64,000 nt of DNA from Avena insularis (Eukaryota > Streptophyta > Magnoliopsida > Poales > Poaceae): NCBI GenBank assembly GCA_023614405.1, contig CM042689.1, positions 309,915,132 to 309,979,131 of the forward strand. The letters are read 5' to 3'. Positions 24,086-34,873 of this stretch are shown one piece after another (within the stretch, counting starts at the first letter, position 1; each line of letters opens with the position of its first letter). The notes beneath the pieces were generated by a model. It worked only from the letters and a program-made list of their open reading frames with translations, made no database searches and was not told the origin of the DNA. A program made the translations under genes and the position numbers.

Positions 24086-25779
24086 TGTTGGAATTATGCC
24101 CTAGAGGCAATAATAAAGATGTTATTATTATAATTCTTGTTCATGATAAAGTTTATATTCCATGCTAGAATTGTATTAAGCGGAAACTTTAATACTTGTG
24201 TGGTTTGTGAACAACACCGTGTCCCTAGTACGCCTCTATGGACTATCTCATTGATTAATGATGGTTAAGGTTTCCTAACCATAGACATGAGTTGTCGATT
24301 AATAATGAGATCATATCATTGGGAGAATGATATGATGGGTAGACCCAAACTAAGCGAAGCAGTTAGATCGTGTCATCGTGTTCATCTTTGCGAAGCTTTT
24401 CCTATGTCAAATATTGTATTCCTTAGACCATGAGATAATGCAACTCCCTGGTATCGGATGAAAGCTTTGAGGTCATCAAACGTCATCCTATGAGAGGGTG
24501 ATCATAAAGGTGTCTCTCAGGTGATCGGAAAGTACCTGTTGGGTTGTATGTATCGAGATGGGATTTGTCCCTCCCAAGTCGAGAGATACTTGGGCCCACT
24601 TTCATTAACGATATCAACACCGCTTGCAAGCATGTGGTTAAGGAGTTAATCACAAAGTGATATCGGATTACAGAACGAGTAAAGTACTTGCTGTGAACGA
24701 GATTGAACTAGGTATGACGGTATCGACGAGAAAATCTCGGGCAAGTAAAATATCGCGAGACGAAGGGAATATATATATGGGATTGAATGAATCCTGGCAT
24801 CGTGGTTCATCTGATATGATCATCAATGAATGTGTGGGAGTCAATATGGGTTTCCAGACCCCGCTGTTGATTATTGATATAAGATCATGTCTGCATATTC
24901 TCGAACCCGAAGGGTCACACACTTAACGTGTCTCGACGCTAGGATAGATTGGATAATTGGTTTATGAGTTTTTGTTCGGAGTCTCGGATGGGATCCAGGA
25001 CATCACGAGAGGTTCCGGAATGGTCCGGAGAATAAGATTCATATAAGGCAATGCAGTTTTTGGAGTTCGGAATTGTTCCGGATTAATCGGTATTGTACCG
25101 GAAGCTTCTAGAACCTTCCGGAGTGGGACCAACATGGCCCCACTTGTCGGGAGGGGGCATGGGCCTATGAGGGAGTGCCCTGTCCGCATTGGGCCCAGCC
25201 GGCCAGCCTAGGGCAAAACCCTAGGGGAGCTTCTAGAAGGGAGGGGGGAAACTTGCCCCCCCACTCCTCCCTCCTTGGCCGCCGACCTAGGGATTGGGGG
25301 AGGGGCTAGGGCTGGCGCCCACCCCTCTATATAAAGAGGGCTGGGGGCGCACCCTCCCCCTACACCTCCTCCTCAACCCTATCCGCCCTGCTGCCCCTCC
25401 TCTCTCTCTCCCTCCCGATCGCGTGGCGAAGCCTGCCAGTAAACTCTCCACCACTTGCACCGCGCCGTCGCGTTGTAGATCCAATCCATCTCTCCACCCC
25501 ACTTGCTGTACCGAGGAAGGAGGAGACGTCGAGGTGCCGCACGTGTGCATCTCTCGGAGGCATCGCCACTTGTGGTGCTAGATCGGATCAGATCGCGAGG
25601 AGGAGAAGCGAGTACGACTACATCACCCACGTTCCGTCAAACGTTCCGCTGTGCGAATCTTCAAGGGTATGAAGATCTCATATATTCCCCCTCGTTGTTT
25701 GCATCTCCTAGATTAGATCTTGGCTTTCCCCGTTCGCATCCGTAGAAAATTTTGATTTACTATGCTGCGAAACCCTTCA
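24086..25779 (+). repeat. 5' LTR of copia element D
   Basis: Starts TGTTGGAATTATGCC, ends CCCTTCA. A TATATAAA box at 25328-25335 in a GC-rich setting is the likely promoter core. Confidence 0.96.
25328..25335 (+). promoter_or_regulatory. TATA box of the element D 5' LTR promoter
   Basis: TATATAAA in the same relative LTR position as the boxes in element C and in the partner LTR (32184-32191). Confidence 0.6.
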
Positions 25780-25780
25780 G

Positions 25781-25792
25781 TGGTATCAGAGC
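25781..25792 (+). other. Primer-binding site of element D
   Basis: TGGTATCAGAGC, initiator Met tRNA type, one base after the 5' LTR. Confidence 0.85.
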
Positions 25793-27004
25793 TAGATCTA
25801 TGCGTAGATGTGTTTCACGAGTAGAACGCAACATGGTTGTTGCGGGCGTTGATGTTTTCTGTTGCAAGCCTCTTGTTTGTGTACTTCATATGACGCGGGA
25901 TAGTGAGATTGAAGCGGTCCAGGACAACTTTACGCGACGTCGTTCGCGAGACCGGCTCCACACTTGACGTGTGGCTTGTTCCACACATGCGGCTGGCGGA
26001 TGCCTGTTTCTCTCATTATAGTTGTCATGGGTTTTACACCGGAGTTTGGCAACCATAATATCACCGTTGTGGCTTTCCGTAGGTAAGAATCGTTCTTAGC
26101 TTGCTACTCCCATAAGCCACGTAAAACATGCAACAACAAAGTAGAGGCGTCTAACTTGTTTTTGCAGGGAGTGTTTTCTGTGATATGGTATGGCCCAAGA
26201 TGTGATGTGTATGTTGTATGCAATGATCGTGTTTTGTAATGTTTCACGACTTGCATATCGATGAGTACACAACCGGCATGAGCCATATGGTTGTCTTTAT
26301 AATTGTGTATGACCTGTGTGTCAACTTCTTATACGCCATGTAATAGTTTCACTTTATCGCTAAGTAGTTAGCAATAGTTGTAGTTGCTATTCGTGGTGGA
26401 GGCAATCATGGTGGAGTGATGGAGATCATGCCGACACGCACAAGATGGAGATCATTGCGCGAAGATTGGCTATACCATGTCACATAAAGTTATATGCATG
26501 TGATGTTTATCCTTTTATGTATCTTATTATGCTTAGATCGCGATGGTAGCATTATAAGATGATTCCTCACTTAAAGATCAAGATAAAAACTGTGTTCTCC
26601 CCATGTATGAACCGTTGCGAAAGTTCGTCGTGTTCAAGCATCACGTGATGATCGGGTGCTATAAACTCTACGTTCACATACAACGGGTGCAAGCCAGTTT
26701 TGCACACGCGGAAATACTTGGGTTTGACTTGACGAGCCTAGCATGTACAGACATGGCCTCGGAATACAAGAACCGAAAGGTTAAGCATGAGTCATATGAA
26801 TGATATGATCGACACTTCATTTTCCACCATTGAAACCACATATCTTCTCGTGAAGATCGGATTAGGTGTGGTGAATTTGGATCATGTTCACTAAAAAACT
26901 TGAGGGATGTTGAATTTAGTGGGAGTTCATCTAGTAATTTGATTAAAGTTGAACTAGTGATCATGAACATAGTCTAATTTGTACTTGAAAATATTGTAGA
27001 TCAA
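25793..27004 (+). other. Untranslated leader of element D
   Basis: About 1.2 kb without a supported gene, related in sequence to the leader of element C, including a shared segment around the phrase GAGCCATATGGTTGTCTTTA (26279-26298 here, 7343-7362 there). Confidence 0.6.
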
Positions 27005-28684
27005 ATGGTTAAGTCCAACTTCAACTTCAACGTTTTTGCTGAGAAAGAAAAGCTTAGAAACAATGGGTCTAACTTCACCAACTGGTTCCACAATCTAAGA
27101 ATCATTCTCGCTGGCGGACAAAAGGACTATGTCCTTGAAGATGCGCTAGGTGACGCCCCTGCTGTAGATGCGCTGGCTGATGAGAAAGATGTTTATCAGT
27201 CGCGCAAAGATGATTATGGTGTGATTAAGAGCACCATGTTGGTTGCTATGGAATCGGACCTTCAAAATCGTTTTGAAGATTACCCCGGGCCCTATGAGAT
27301 CCTTGAGGAACTGAAAACTATGTTCCAGACTCAGGCCTGTTCTGAGAGATATGAGATCTCTGAGAAATTCTTTAACTGCAAGATAGAGGAAGGGAGTTCC
27401 GTTAGTGAGCACGCCATTAAGATGTCGGGCTACACTCAACGCCTTGAGCAACTGGACTGCAAGATTCCAGAGGAGCTCAAGATTGACAGGGTTCTGCAAT
27501 CACTCCCTCCTAGCTACAAAAGTTTTGTAGTTACTCATAATCAGATTGGTTCCACTAATACGATCACCGAGCTCTTCGCTAAGCTGAAGGCTGCGGAGGT
27601 GGACATCAAAAAGGATAATCATGTGTTGATGGTCAACAAGCCCCCCAGCTTTAAGAAAGGTAAGGGTTCAAAGAAGCCCTTCAAGAAAGGCGGCGACAAG
27701 CGCGTTGCCCCTGCTGAGAAGAAGCTCAAGTCTGGACCCAAGCCGGACACTGAGTGCTTCTATTGCAAGGACAAGGGTCACTGGAAGCACAACTGTCCGA
27801 AGTACTTAGTGGACAAGAAGGCTGGCACCATCAAAGGTATATTTGATATACATGTTATTGATGTTTTCCTTACTAGCCCTCATTGTAGTGCCTGGGTATT
27901 TGATACTGGTTCAGTTGCTAATATATGTAACTCGAAACAGGAGCTACGGAATAGACGGAAGCTTGCGAGGGATGAGGTGACGATGCACGTTGGCAACAGA
28001 TCAAGAGTTGATGTGATGGCCGTCGGCACGCTCTCCTTAGTTTTACCTTTGGGATTAGTTTTAAACCTCAATAAGTGTTATTATGTGTCTGCGTTGAGCA
28101 TGAACATCATATCTGGATCGTGTTTATTGCAAGACGGTTATTCATTTCAATCTGAGAATAATGGTTGTTCTATTTATATGAGTAACATCTTTTATGGTCA
28201 TGCACCTGCTGTGAATGGTTTATTTCTTCTGAATCTCGAAAGGGATGAAACACACATCCATAACATTAAGGCTAAGAGATGCAAAGTAGATAGTGATAAT
28301 ACTACTTATTTGTGGCACTGTCGTCTAGGTCATATTGGTGTAAAGCGCATGAAGAAACTCCATTCTGATGGACTTTTGGAGTCTCTTGATTTTGAATCAT
28401 TTGACACATGCAAACCATGTCTCATGGGCAAGATGATCAAAACCCCGTTCTCCGGAATGATGGAGCGAGCAACGGACTTGTTGGAAATCATACATACCGA
28501 TGTATGCGGACCGATGAGTATTTCGACGCACGGTGGATATCGCTATTTTCTCACTTTTACCGATGACTTAAGTAGATATGGGTATATCTATTTGATGAAA
28601 CATAAATCTGAAACATTTGAAAAGTTCAAGGAATTTCAGAATGAAGTGGAGAACCATCGTAACAGAAAAATTAAGTTTCTATGA
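27005..28684 (+). pseudogene. gag, protease and first half of integrase of copia element D
   Basis: An open frame of 559 codons begins MVKSNFNFNVFAEKEKL. It carries the copia gag domain, a Lys-rich linker, a CCHC knuckle (CFYCKDKGHWKHNC) at about residues 256-269, protease DTG (WVFDTGS) near 299, the GAG-pre-integrase block WHCRLGH, and integrase with HTDVCGP and FTDDLSRYG. This is the longest intact stretch of any transposon in the window; the same region in element C is broken between protease and integrase. It ends at a TGA where element C has CGA (Arg). Confidence 0.9.
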
Positions 28685-30813
28685 TCCGATCGTGGAGGTG
28701 AATATTTGAGTTATGATTTTCTCACGCATCTTAAAGCAAGCGGAATCGTTTCGCAACTCACGCCACCCGGAACACCACAACGCAATGGTGTGTCTGAACG
28801 CCAGAATCGAACTCTATTAGATATGGTCTGATCAATGATGTCTCTTACTGATTTGCCGTTATCATTTTGGGGTTATGCATTAGAAACCGCTGCATTCACT
28901 TTAAATAGGGCACCATCTAAATCCGTTGAGATGACACCGTATGAACTGTGGTTTGGTGCTAAACCTAAGTTGTCGTTTCTTAAAGTTTGGGGATGCGAAG
29001 CTTACATCAAGAAGTTGATTCCAGACAAGCTCGAACCCAAAGCGGAGAAATGCGTCTTCATAGGATACCCTAAGGAAACTATTGGGTATACCTTCTATCA
29101 CAGAACCGAAGGCAAAGTGTTTGTCGCAAAGAACGGATCTTTTCTTGAGAAGGAGTTTCTCTCGAAAGAAGTGAGTGGGAGGAAAGTAGAGCTGGACGAG
29201 GTTATTGAACCTTCTCTTGAGTTGGCGAGTAGCGCAGCACCTGAAATTGTTCTAGTGCCGTCAGCACCAACAATAGAGGGAGCTAATGACAAGGATCATG
29301 AGGCTTCAGACAATGCTACTACTGAACGTCGCAGGTCGACAAGGTCGCGTGCCCCTCCTGAGTGGTACGGAAACCCTGTCTTAACTGTCTTGTTAGTAGA
29401 CGACAGTGAACCTACGAACTATGAGGAAGCGATGATGAGCCCAGACTCTGAGAAATGGCTAGAGGCCATGAAATCCGAATTGGGATCCATGAGCGAAAAC
29501 CAAGTATGGACTTTGGTGGACCCTCCTAGCGACTGAAAGGCTGTTGAGTGCAAATGGATTTTCAAGAAGAAAACAGACGCGGATGGTAACGTTACCGTCT
29601 ATAAAGCACAACTTGTCGCGAAAGGTTTTCGACAAGTTCAAGGTGTTGACTACGATGAGACCTTCTCTCCCGTAGCGATGTTTAAGTCCATTCAGATTTT
29701 ATTAGAAATTGCTGCGTTTCATGATTATGAAATATGGCAGATGGATGTCAAGACTGCATTCCTCAATGGCAACATTGATGAAGATTTGTATATGATGCAA
29801 CCCGAAGGTTTTGTCGATCCTAAGGATGCTGATAAAGTATGCAAACTTCAGCGTTCCATTTATGGACTAAAGCAAGCATCTCGGAGTTGGAACCTTCATT
29901 TTGATCAAGTGATCAAGAGCTTTGGATTTGTTCCAAATAGCTACGATGTGAAGAGTTATTTGAACAAATGTTTTTCAATGAAAGACCTAGGGGAAGCTGC
30001 TTATATATTGGGCATCAAAATCTATAGAGATAGACAAATACGCCTGATAGCTTTAAGCCAAAGTACATACCTATACAAAGTTCTGAAAAGGTTCAGAATG
30101 GATAAGGCAAAGAAAGGTTCAGTGCCTATGTTGTCAGGTAAGATATTGAGCAAGGCTCAGTGTCCAGCTACGGTAGATGATAGAGAAGCTATGAGCAAAG
30201 TGCCATATGCCTCGGCCATAGGTTCTATCATGTATGCCATGCTGTGTACTAGACCGGATGTGTCCAATGCTCTTAGTTTGACGAGCAGATATCAAAGTGA
30301 TCCAAGAGTGGAACACTGGACAGCCGTGAAGAACATCCTAAAGTACTTGAATAGGACTAAAGAAATGTTCTTAGTCTATGGAGGTGATGAACAGCTCGTG
30401 TAAAGCATTACGTCGATGCTAGTTTCGACACCGACAAGGATGATTCTAAATCTCAGACAGGATACGTTTATATTTTGAATGGAGGAGCTGTGAGCTGGAG
30501 AAGCTGCAAGCAAAGCATGATCGCGGGATCTACAGTAGAAGCGGAATACATGGCTGCTGCAGAAGCGTCAAGTGAAGGAGTTTGGATCAGGAACTTCATC
30601 ACTGAGCTTGGTGTGGTTCCAAGCGCCTTGGACCCACTGGAGATATTGTGTGACAACACTGGCGCCATAGAACTGGCTAAGGAACCAAGATATCATCGAA
30701 AGACCAAGCATATCAACCGCACGTTTCATATAATCCGAGATTATATAGCAGATGGAGATCTGAAGATTAGCAAAGTACATACAGATCTGAATGTCGCAGA
30801 TCCATTGACTTAA
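28685..30813 (+). pseudogene. Second half of integrase, RT and RNase H of copia element D
   Basis: The frame continues with DRGGEYLSY, NGVSERQNRTLLDMV, then TGA at 28829-28831, an open block to a TGA at 29534-29536, and RT from KWIFKKKTDADG. Compared with element C, about 34 codons are missing in frame at about 29937, which removes the whole catalytic YVDD box. A TAA at 30401-30403 with a frameshift precedes RNase H (DASFDTDKDD, STVEAEYMAAAEA, CDNTGAIEL), which ends at a TAA at 30811. RT activity is therefore impossible in this copy even if stops were suppressed. Confidence 0.9.
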
Positions 30814-30913
30814 CCTCTTCCACGTGCAAAACATGATCAGCACCTTAGTGCCATGGGTGTTAGATTGTTGCCAAATGTAAACTAGATTATTGACTCTAGT
30901 GCAAGTGGGAGAC

Positions 30914-32640
30914 TGTTGGAATTATGCCCTAGAGGCAATAATAAAGATGTTATTATTATAATTCTTGTTCATGATAAAGTTTATATTCCATGCTAGAATT
31001 GTATTAAGCGGAAACTTTAATACTTGTGTGGTTTGTGAACAACACCGTGTCTCTAGTACGCCTCTATGGACTAGCTCATTGATTAGTGATGGTTAAGGTT
31101 TCCTAACCATAGACATGAGTTGTTGATTAATAATGAGATCATATCATTGGGAGAATGATATGATGGGCAGACCCAAACTAAGCGAAGCAATTAGATCGTG
31201 TCATCGTGTTCATCTTTGCGAAGCTTTTCCTATGTCAAATATTGTATTCCTTAGACCATGAGATAATGCAACTCCCTGGTATCGGATGAAAGATTTCAGG
31301 TCATCAAACGTCATCCTATGAGAGGGTGATCATAAAGGTGTCTCTCAGGTGATCGGAAAGTACCTATTGGGTTGTATGTATCGAGATGGGATTTGTCCCT
31401 CCCAAGTCGGAGAGATATACTTCGGGCCCACTCGGTAATCGATATCAACACCGCTTGCAAGCATGTGGTTAAGGAGTTAATCACAAAGTGATATCCGATT
31501 ACGGAACAAGTAAAGTACTTGCTGTGAACGAGATTGAACTAGGTATGACGGTACCGACGATCAAATCTCGGGCAAGTAAAATATCGCGAGACAAAGGGAA
31601 TATATATGGGATTGAATGAATCCTGGCATCGTGGTTCATCTGATATGATCATCGATGAATGTGTGGGAGTCAATATGGGTTTCCAGGCCCCGCTGTTGAT
31701 TATTGATATAAGATCATGTCTGCATATTCTCGAACCCGAAGGGTCACACACTTAACGTGTCTCGACGCTAGGATAGATTGGATAATTGGTTTATGAGTTT
31801 TTGTTTGGAGTCTCGGATGGGATCCGGGACATCACGAGAGGTTCCGGAATGGTCCGGAGAATAAGATTCATATAAGGCAATGCAGTTTTTGGAGTTCGGA
31901 ATTGTTCCGGATTAATCGGTATTGTATCGGAAGCTTCTAGAACCTTCTAGAGAGGGACCAATGTAGCCCCACTTGTCGGGAGTGGGCATGGGCCTATGAG
32001 GGACTGCCCTGGACGCATTGGGCTAGGGGCACAAGGCCCCATAGGGCCCATCCAGCCAGCCTAGGGCAAAACCCTAGGGGAGCTTCTAGAAGGGAGGGGG
32101 GGGGGAAACTTGCCCCCCATTCCTCCCTCCTTGGCCGCCGACCTAGGGATTGGGGGAGGGGATAGGGCTGGTGCCCACCCCTCTATATAAATAGGGCTGG
32201 GGGCGCACCCTCCCCCTACACCTCCTCCTCAACCCTATCCGCCCTGCTGCCCCTCCTCTCTCTCTCCCTCCCGACTGCGCGTAGGCGAAGCCCTGCCGCA
32301 GAAACTCTCCACCACTTGCACCGCGCCGTCGCGTTGTAGATCCAATCCATATCTCCACCCCACTTGCTAGACCGAGGAAGGAGGAGACGTCGAGGTGCCG
32401 CATGTGTGCATCTCTCTGAGGCATCGCCACTTGTGGTGCTAGATCGGATCGAATCGTGAGGAGGAGAAGCGAGTACGACTACATCACCCACGTTCCGTCG
32501 AACGTTCCGCTGTGCGAATCTTCAAGGGTATGAAGATCTCATCTATTCCCCCTCGTTGTTTGCATCTCCTAGATTAGATCTTGGCTTTCCCCGTTCGCAT
32601 CCGTAGAAAATTTTGATTTACTATGCTGCGAAACCCTTCA
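30914..32640 (+). repeat. 3' LTR of copia element D
   Basis: Full-length match to the 5' LTR, ends in CCCTTCA and is followed by the target duplication GAGGA. It has an extra stretch at about 32020-32060 around GGGCTAGGGGCACAAGGCCC that the 5' LTR lacks. Confidence 0.96.
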
Positions 32641-32681
32641 GAGGACCCCCTCCATGGCGTACTCGTCGCAATACCACGACA
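32641..32681 (+). repeat. 3' LTR of gypsy element A, last part
   Basis: The sequence after element D joins naturally to the part before it and ends CACCACGACA-like (ACCACGACA) at 32681, a CA terminus. The exact end is inferred, because the partner LTR is outside the window. Confidence 0.5.
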
Positions 32682-33318
32682 TTGGTGGTGGCGCTTATAC
32701 TTGGCGGTGGAGATTTGAGGTACGACGGATCCTCTGGTGGGCAGAGGAGTAAGGGTCTAACGCTTGGGTTGGTCGTGACGGTGGCACCCCTGCTACAATG
32801 AAGCGGTGGGGATTCACGAGTCCGTTTGGGCTCGACTGGGCCAGTGAGGGCCCGGTTTGCCCCTGCTGCCTCATCTAGTCAGCTATCGCCTTTGGCGGTG
32901 GAGGTAGTTCCCTCCCGCGTGCTACTGTACCGCCGACCCTCGCCGAAGCTTCTTCTCTTCGGTCAGACCAGCCTCATAGCGTGGGTCTCGGTGAAATGAC
33001 GGGGATGACTTCAAGACCGTGGTGGCGTATGTTGGTGGGTGTTGAGATTGGTGGAGCAATCTAAAGCGTCCGAGAGTGTGGTTTTTTTAGGGGTCGGGAG
33101 AAATCCTTGTCGTCTAGACACCGACGTTGTGACGCCTGCGGGTGTCACTGTCCTTCTTGAAGGACGTAGGGTGTATCTCTTCCCCACCTCCCATAGCGTA
33201 TTGGGGGAAACCCTTGGACCAGTCCGGGCAGAAGCGTCATTGTTGTCGCTTTCCTTCTTGGAGGTGTTGTTTGGTACGCGGTGCTTCGGAGTGCTAGGAT
33301 CATGGTGGAAATTCTCCG
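32682..33318 (+). repeat. LINE-like 3' region, left part (host of element F)
   Basis: A GC-rich sequence with repeated phrases about cggtggagg, cgtcgcc and gaaaccctt resembles the long 3' untranslated tails of Triticeae LINEs. It has no significant open frame. The same sequence continues after element F at 39906. Assignment rests on compositional likeness only. Confidence 0.3.
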
Positions 33319-33323
33319 GCGGG

Positions 33324-34873
33324 TGTTAGCGCTGCGTCAACGTCGGAGCGCTTCGTTGGTAAACCCCAATAGCAAGGTGTGATGCAGCACAGCGGGAAGT
33401 CTTCCCTCAGTAAGAAACCGAGGTTATCGAACTAGTAGGAGGAAGGAAACGTCTCAAAGATGTTGCAAGCAACATGGAAACCTGCACAAAACAAACTCAA
33501 GACTGTTCCCCAACTAATAGCGAGGTTGTCAATCTCACCGGTTGTTGTAACAAAGGATTAACTGTATGGTGTGGAAGGTGATGATGGTTTGCAACAAGTA
33601 AACAGTAACAGTGGAAGATTTATCAATGGTAAAGATTGGACCGGGGTCCATAGTTCACTAGAGGTGTTCTCCTTAGATAAACAAACATGGCATGCTGGGT
33701 AAACAAATTACATTAGGGCAATTGATAGGACTGAGCAAAGCATAACAATGCAATACTAGACATAAAGGTCCTATGAGATTCGATTGGGCAATACAACAAT
33801 ATACATAGACCGCCATCCAACTGCATCTATGACTAAAATTCCACCTTTGAGTTATCATCCGAACCCCCTCCAGTATTAAGTTGCAAGCAATAGACAACTT
33901 CTTTAAGATCCACTTGTTCCATGAACAAGAGACCATTGTTTTCTCCCTAGTGGCAATAGCACATCTACAACCGTAGAGATTTATGTCACTTCCCTTGATT
34001 AAGTAGAGGCATGAACCCACTATCGAGCATAAATACCCCCTCTTGGAATCACTAGCAACTACTTGTCCAAGATAGCTACTAACAACATAGAGCATGCAAG
34101 ATCACAAACAACATAGACATGATAGAAACAATAAGACAAAACCTTTAATCAATCTGACATAGTAATCTCAATATTCATCGGATCCCCGCAAACACAGCAT
34201 GCATGATTACAAATAGATTAGATCTTGATCATGAACGGAGCTCACAAGATCTAGACATGAAAGCACAAGGAGGAGATACAACCATCTAGCTACTACATGG
34301 ACCCGTAGTCCAAGGTGGAACTACTCACGCTTCATACCGGAGGCTGGCATCATGAAGAAGAAGAAGGCCGCCGGGATGATCTCCCCTCCAGCAGGGTGCC
34401 GGGAAGAGATTCAGATCCCCCGATCTAGGGACGATGGTGGCGGCGGCTACAGACGGTTTCATGGAATATTGATCGGGTTCTTAGGGTTTAGGCATCGGGA
34501 GCTTCTTATAGGCAAAGAGGTGAGGCTGGGAGGCGGCCTGGGGGCCCACACCCTGCCCAGGCACGGCCCCACCCTAGGCCGTGCCTGGGGGTGCAGCCGC
34601 CCTGTGGCGCCCCTCCGTATCTCCTTTGGACTCTGTGTTCTCCTTGGTGAAATATTGACTTTGTCTTTTGTCCCGTCCAATTCCGAGAATATTTCCTTAC
34701 TAGCTTTTCTGGAACCAAAAACAGCAGAAAAGTGCAACTGGCTTGGCAACTTGTTAATAGGTTAGTACCAGAAAACATATGAAAATCACCTCAAAGTGTG
34801 GACAAAGCAAAGCAAAGTAGATACTAAACAAGCATGGAACATCAAAAATTATAGATACATTTCTGACGTATCA
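33324..34873 (-). repeat. 3' LTR of element F
   Basis: Left repeat in the window, equal to the 3' LTR because the element is reversed. It matches the other LTR throughout but has an additional segment near 34385-34475 that the other lacks. Confidence 0.92.

Larger units (their letters stand above)
24086..32640 (+). mobile_element. BARE-1/WIS-like copia retrotransposon (element D), full length
   Basis: LTRs at 24086-25779 and 30914-32640 begin TGTTGGAATTATGCCCTAG and end CCCTTCA with intact TG...CA ends. The flanking 5-bp duplication GAGGA is perfect (24081-24085 and 32641-32645). The primer site TGGTATCAGAGC is at 25781 and the tract AAGTGGGAGA at 30903. The coding region parallels element C at about the same spacing but has its own set of stops and an RT deletion. 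LTRs are very alike, with the main difference an insertion of about 40 bp in the right LTR at 32020-32060. It sits in the 3' LTR of gypsy element A. Confidence 0.97.
1..32681 (+). mobile_element. Decayed Ty3/gypsy LTR retrotransposon (element A), split by two later insertions
   Basis: Gag, aspartic protease, RT, RNase H and integrase follow in that order on the plus strand, the order of gypsy elements. The element is broken at 2595 by a CACTA transposon and resumes at 16768; the RT/RNase H reading continues across the break once the insert and one TAA are removed. Its 3' LTR begins at 23596 after a G-rich tract and is broken by a copia element at 24085/32646. The 5' LTR and the start of gag are outside the window. 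A spliced antisense gene lies between integrase and the 3' LTR, a layout known from Tat-lineage gypsy elements such as maize Grande. Many stops and frameshifts show the copy is dead. I do not assign a Triticeae family name. Confidence 0.88.

Noticed and set aside
27146..27499. Minus-strand frames opposite the copia gag genes (also 8206-8556 and 8560-8988)
   Set aside because: They are shadows of well-conserved plus-strand gag coding sequence.
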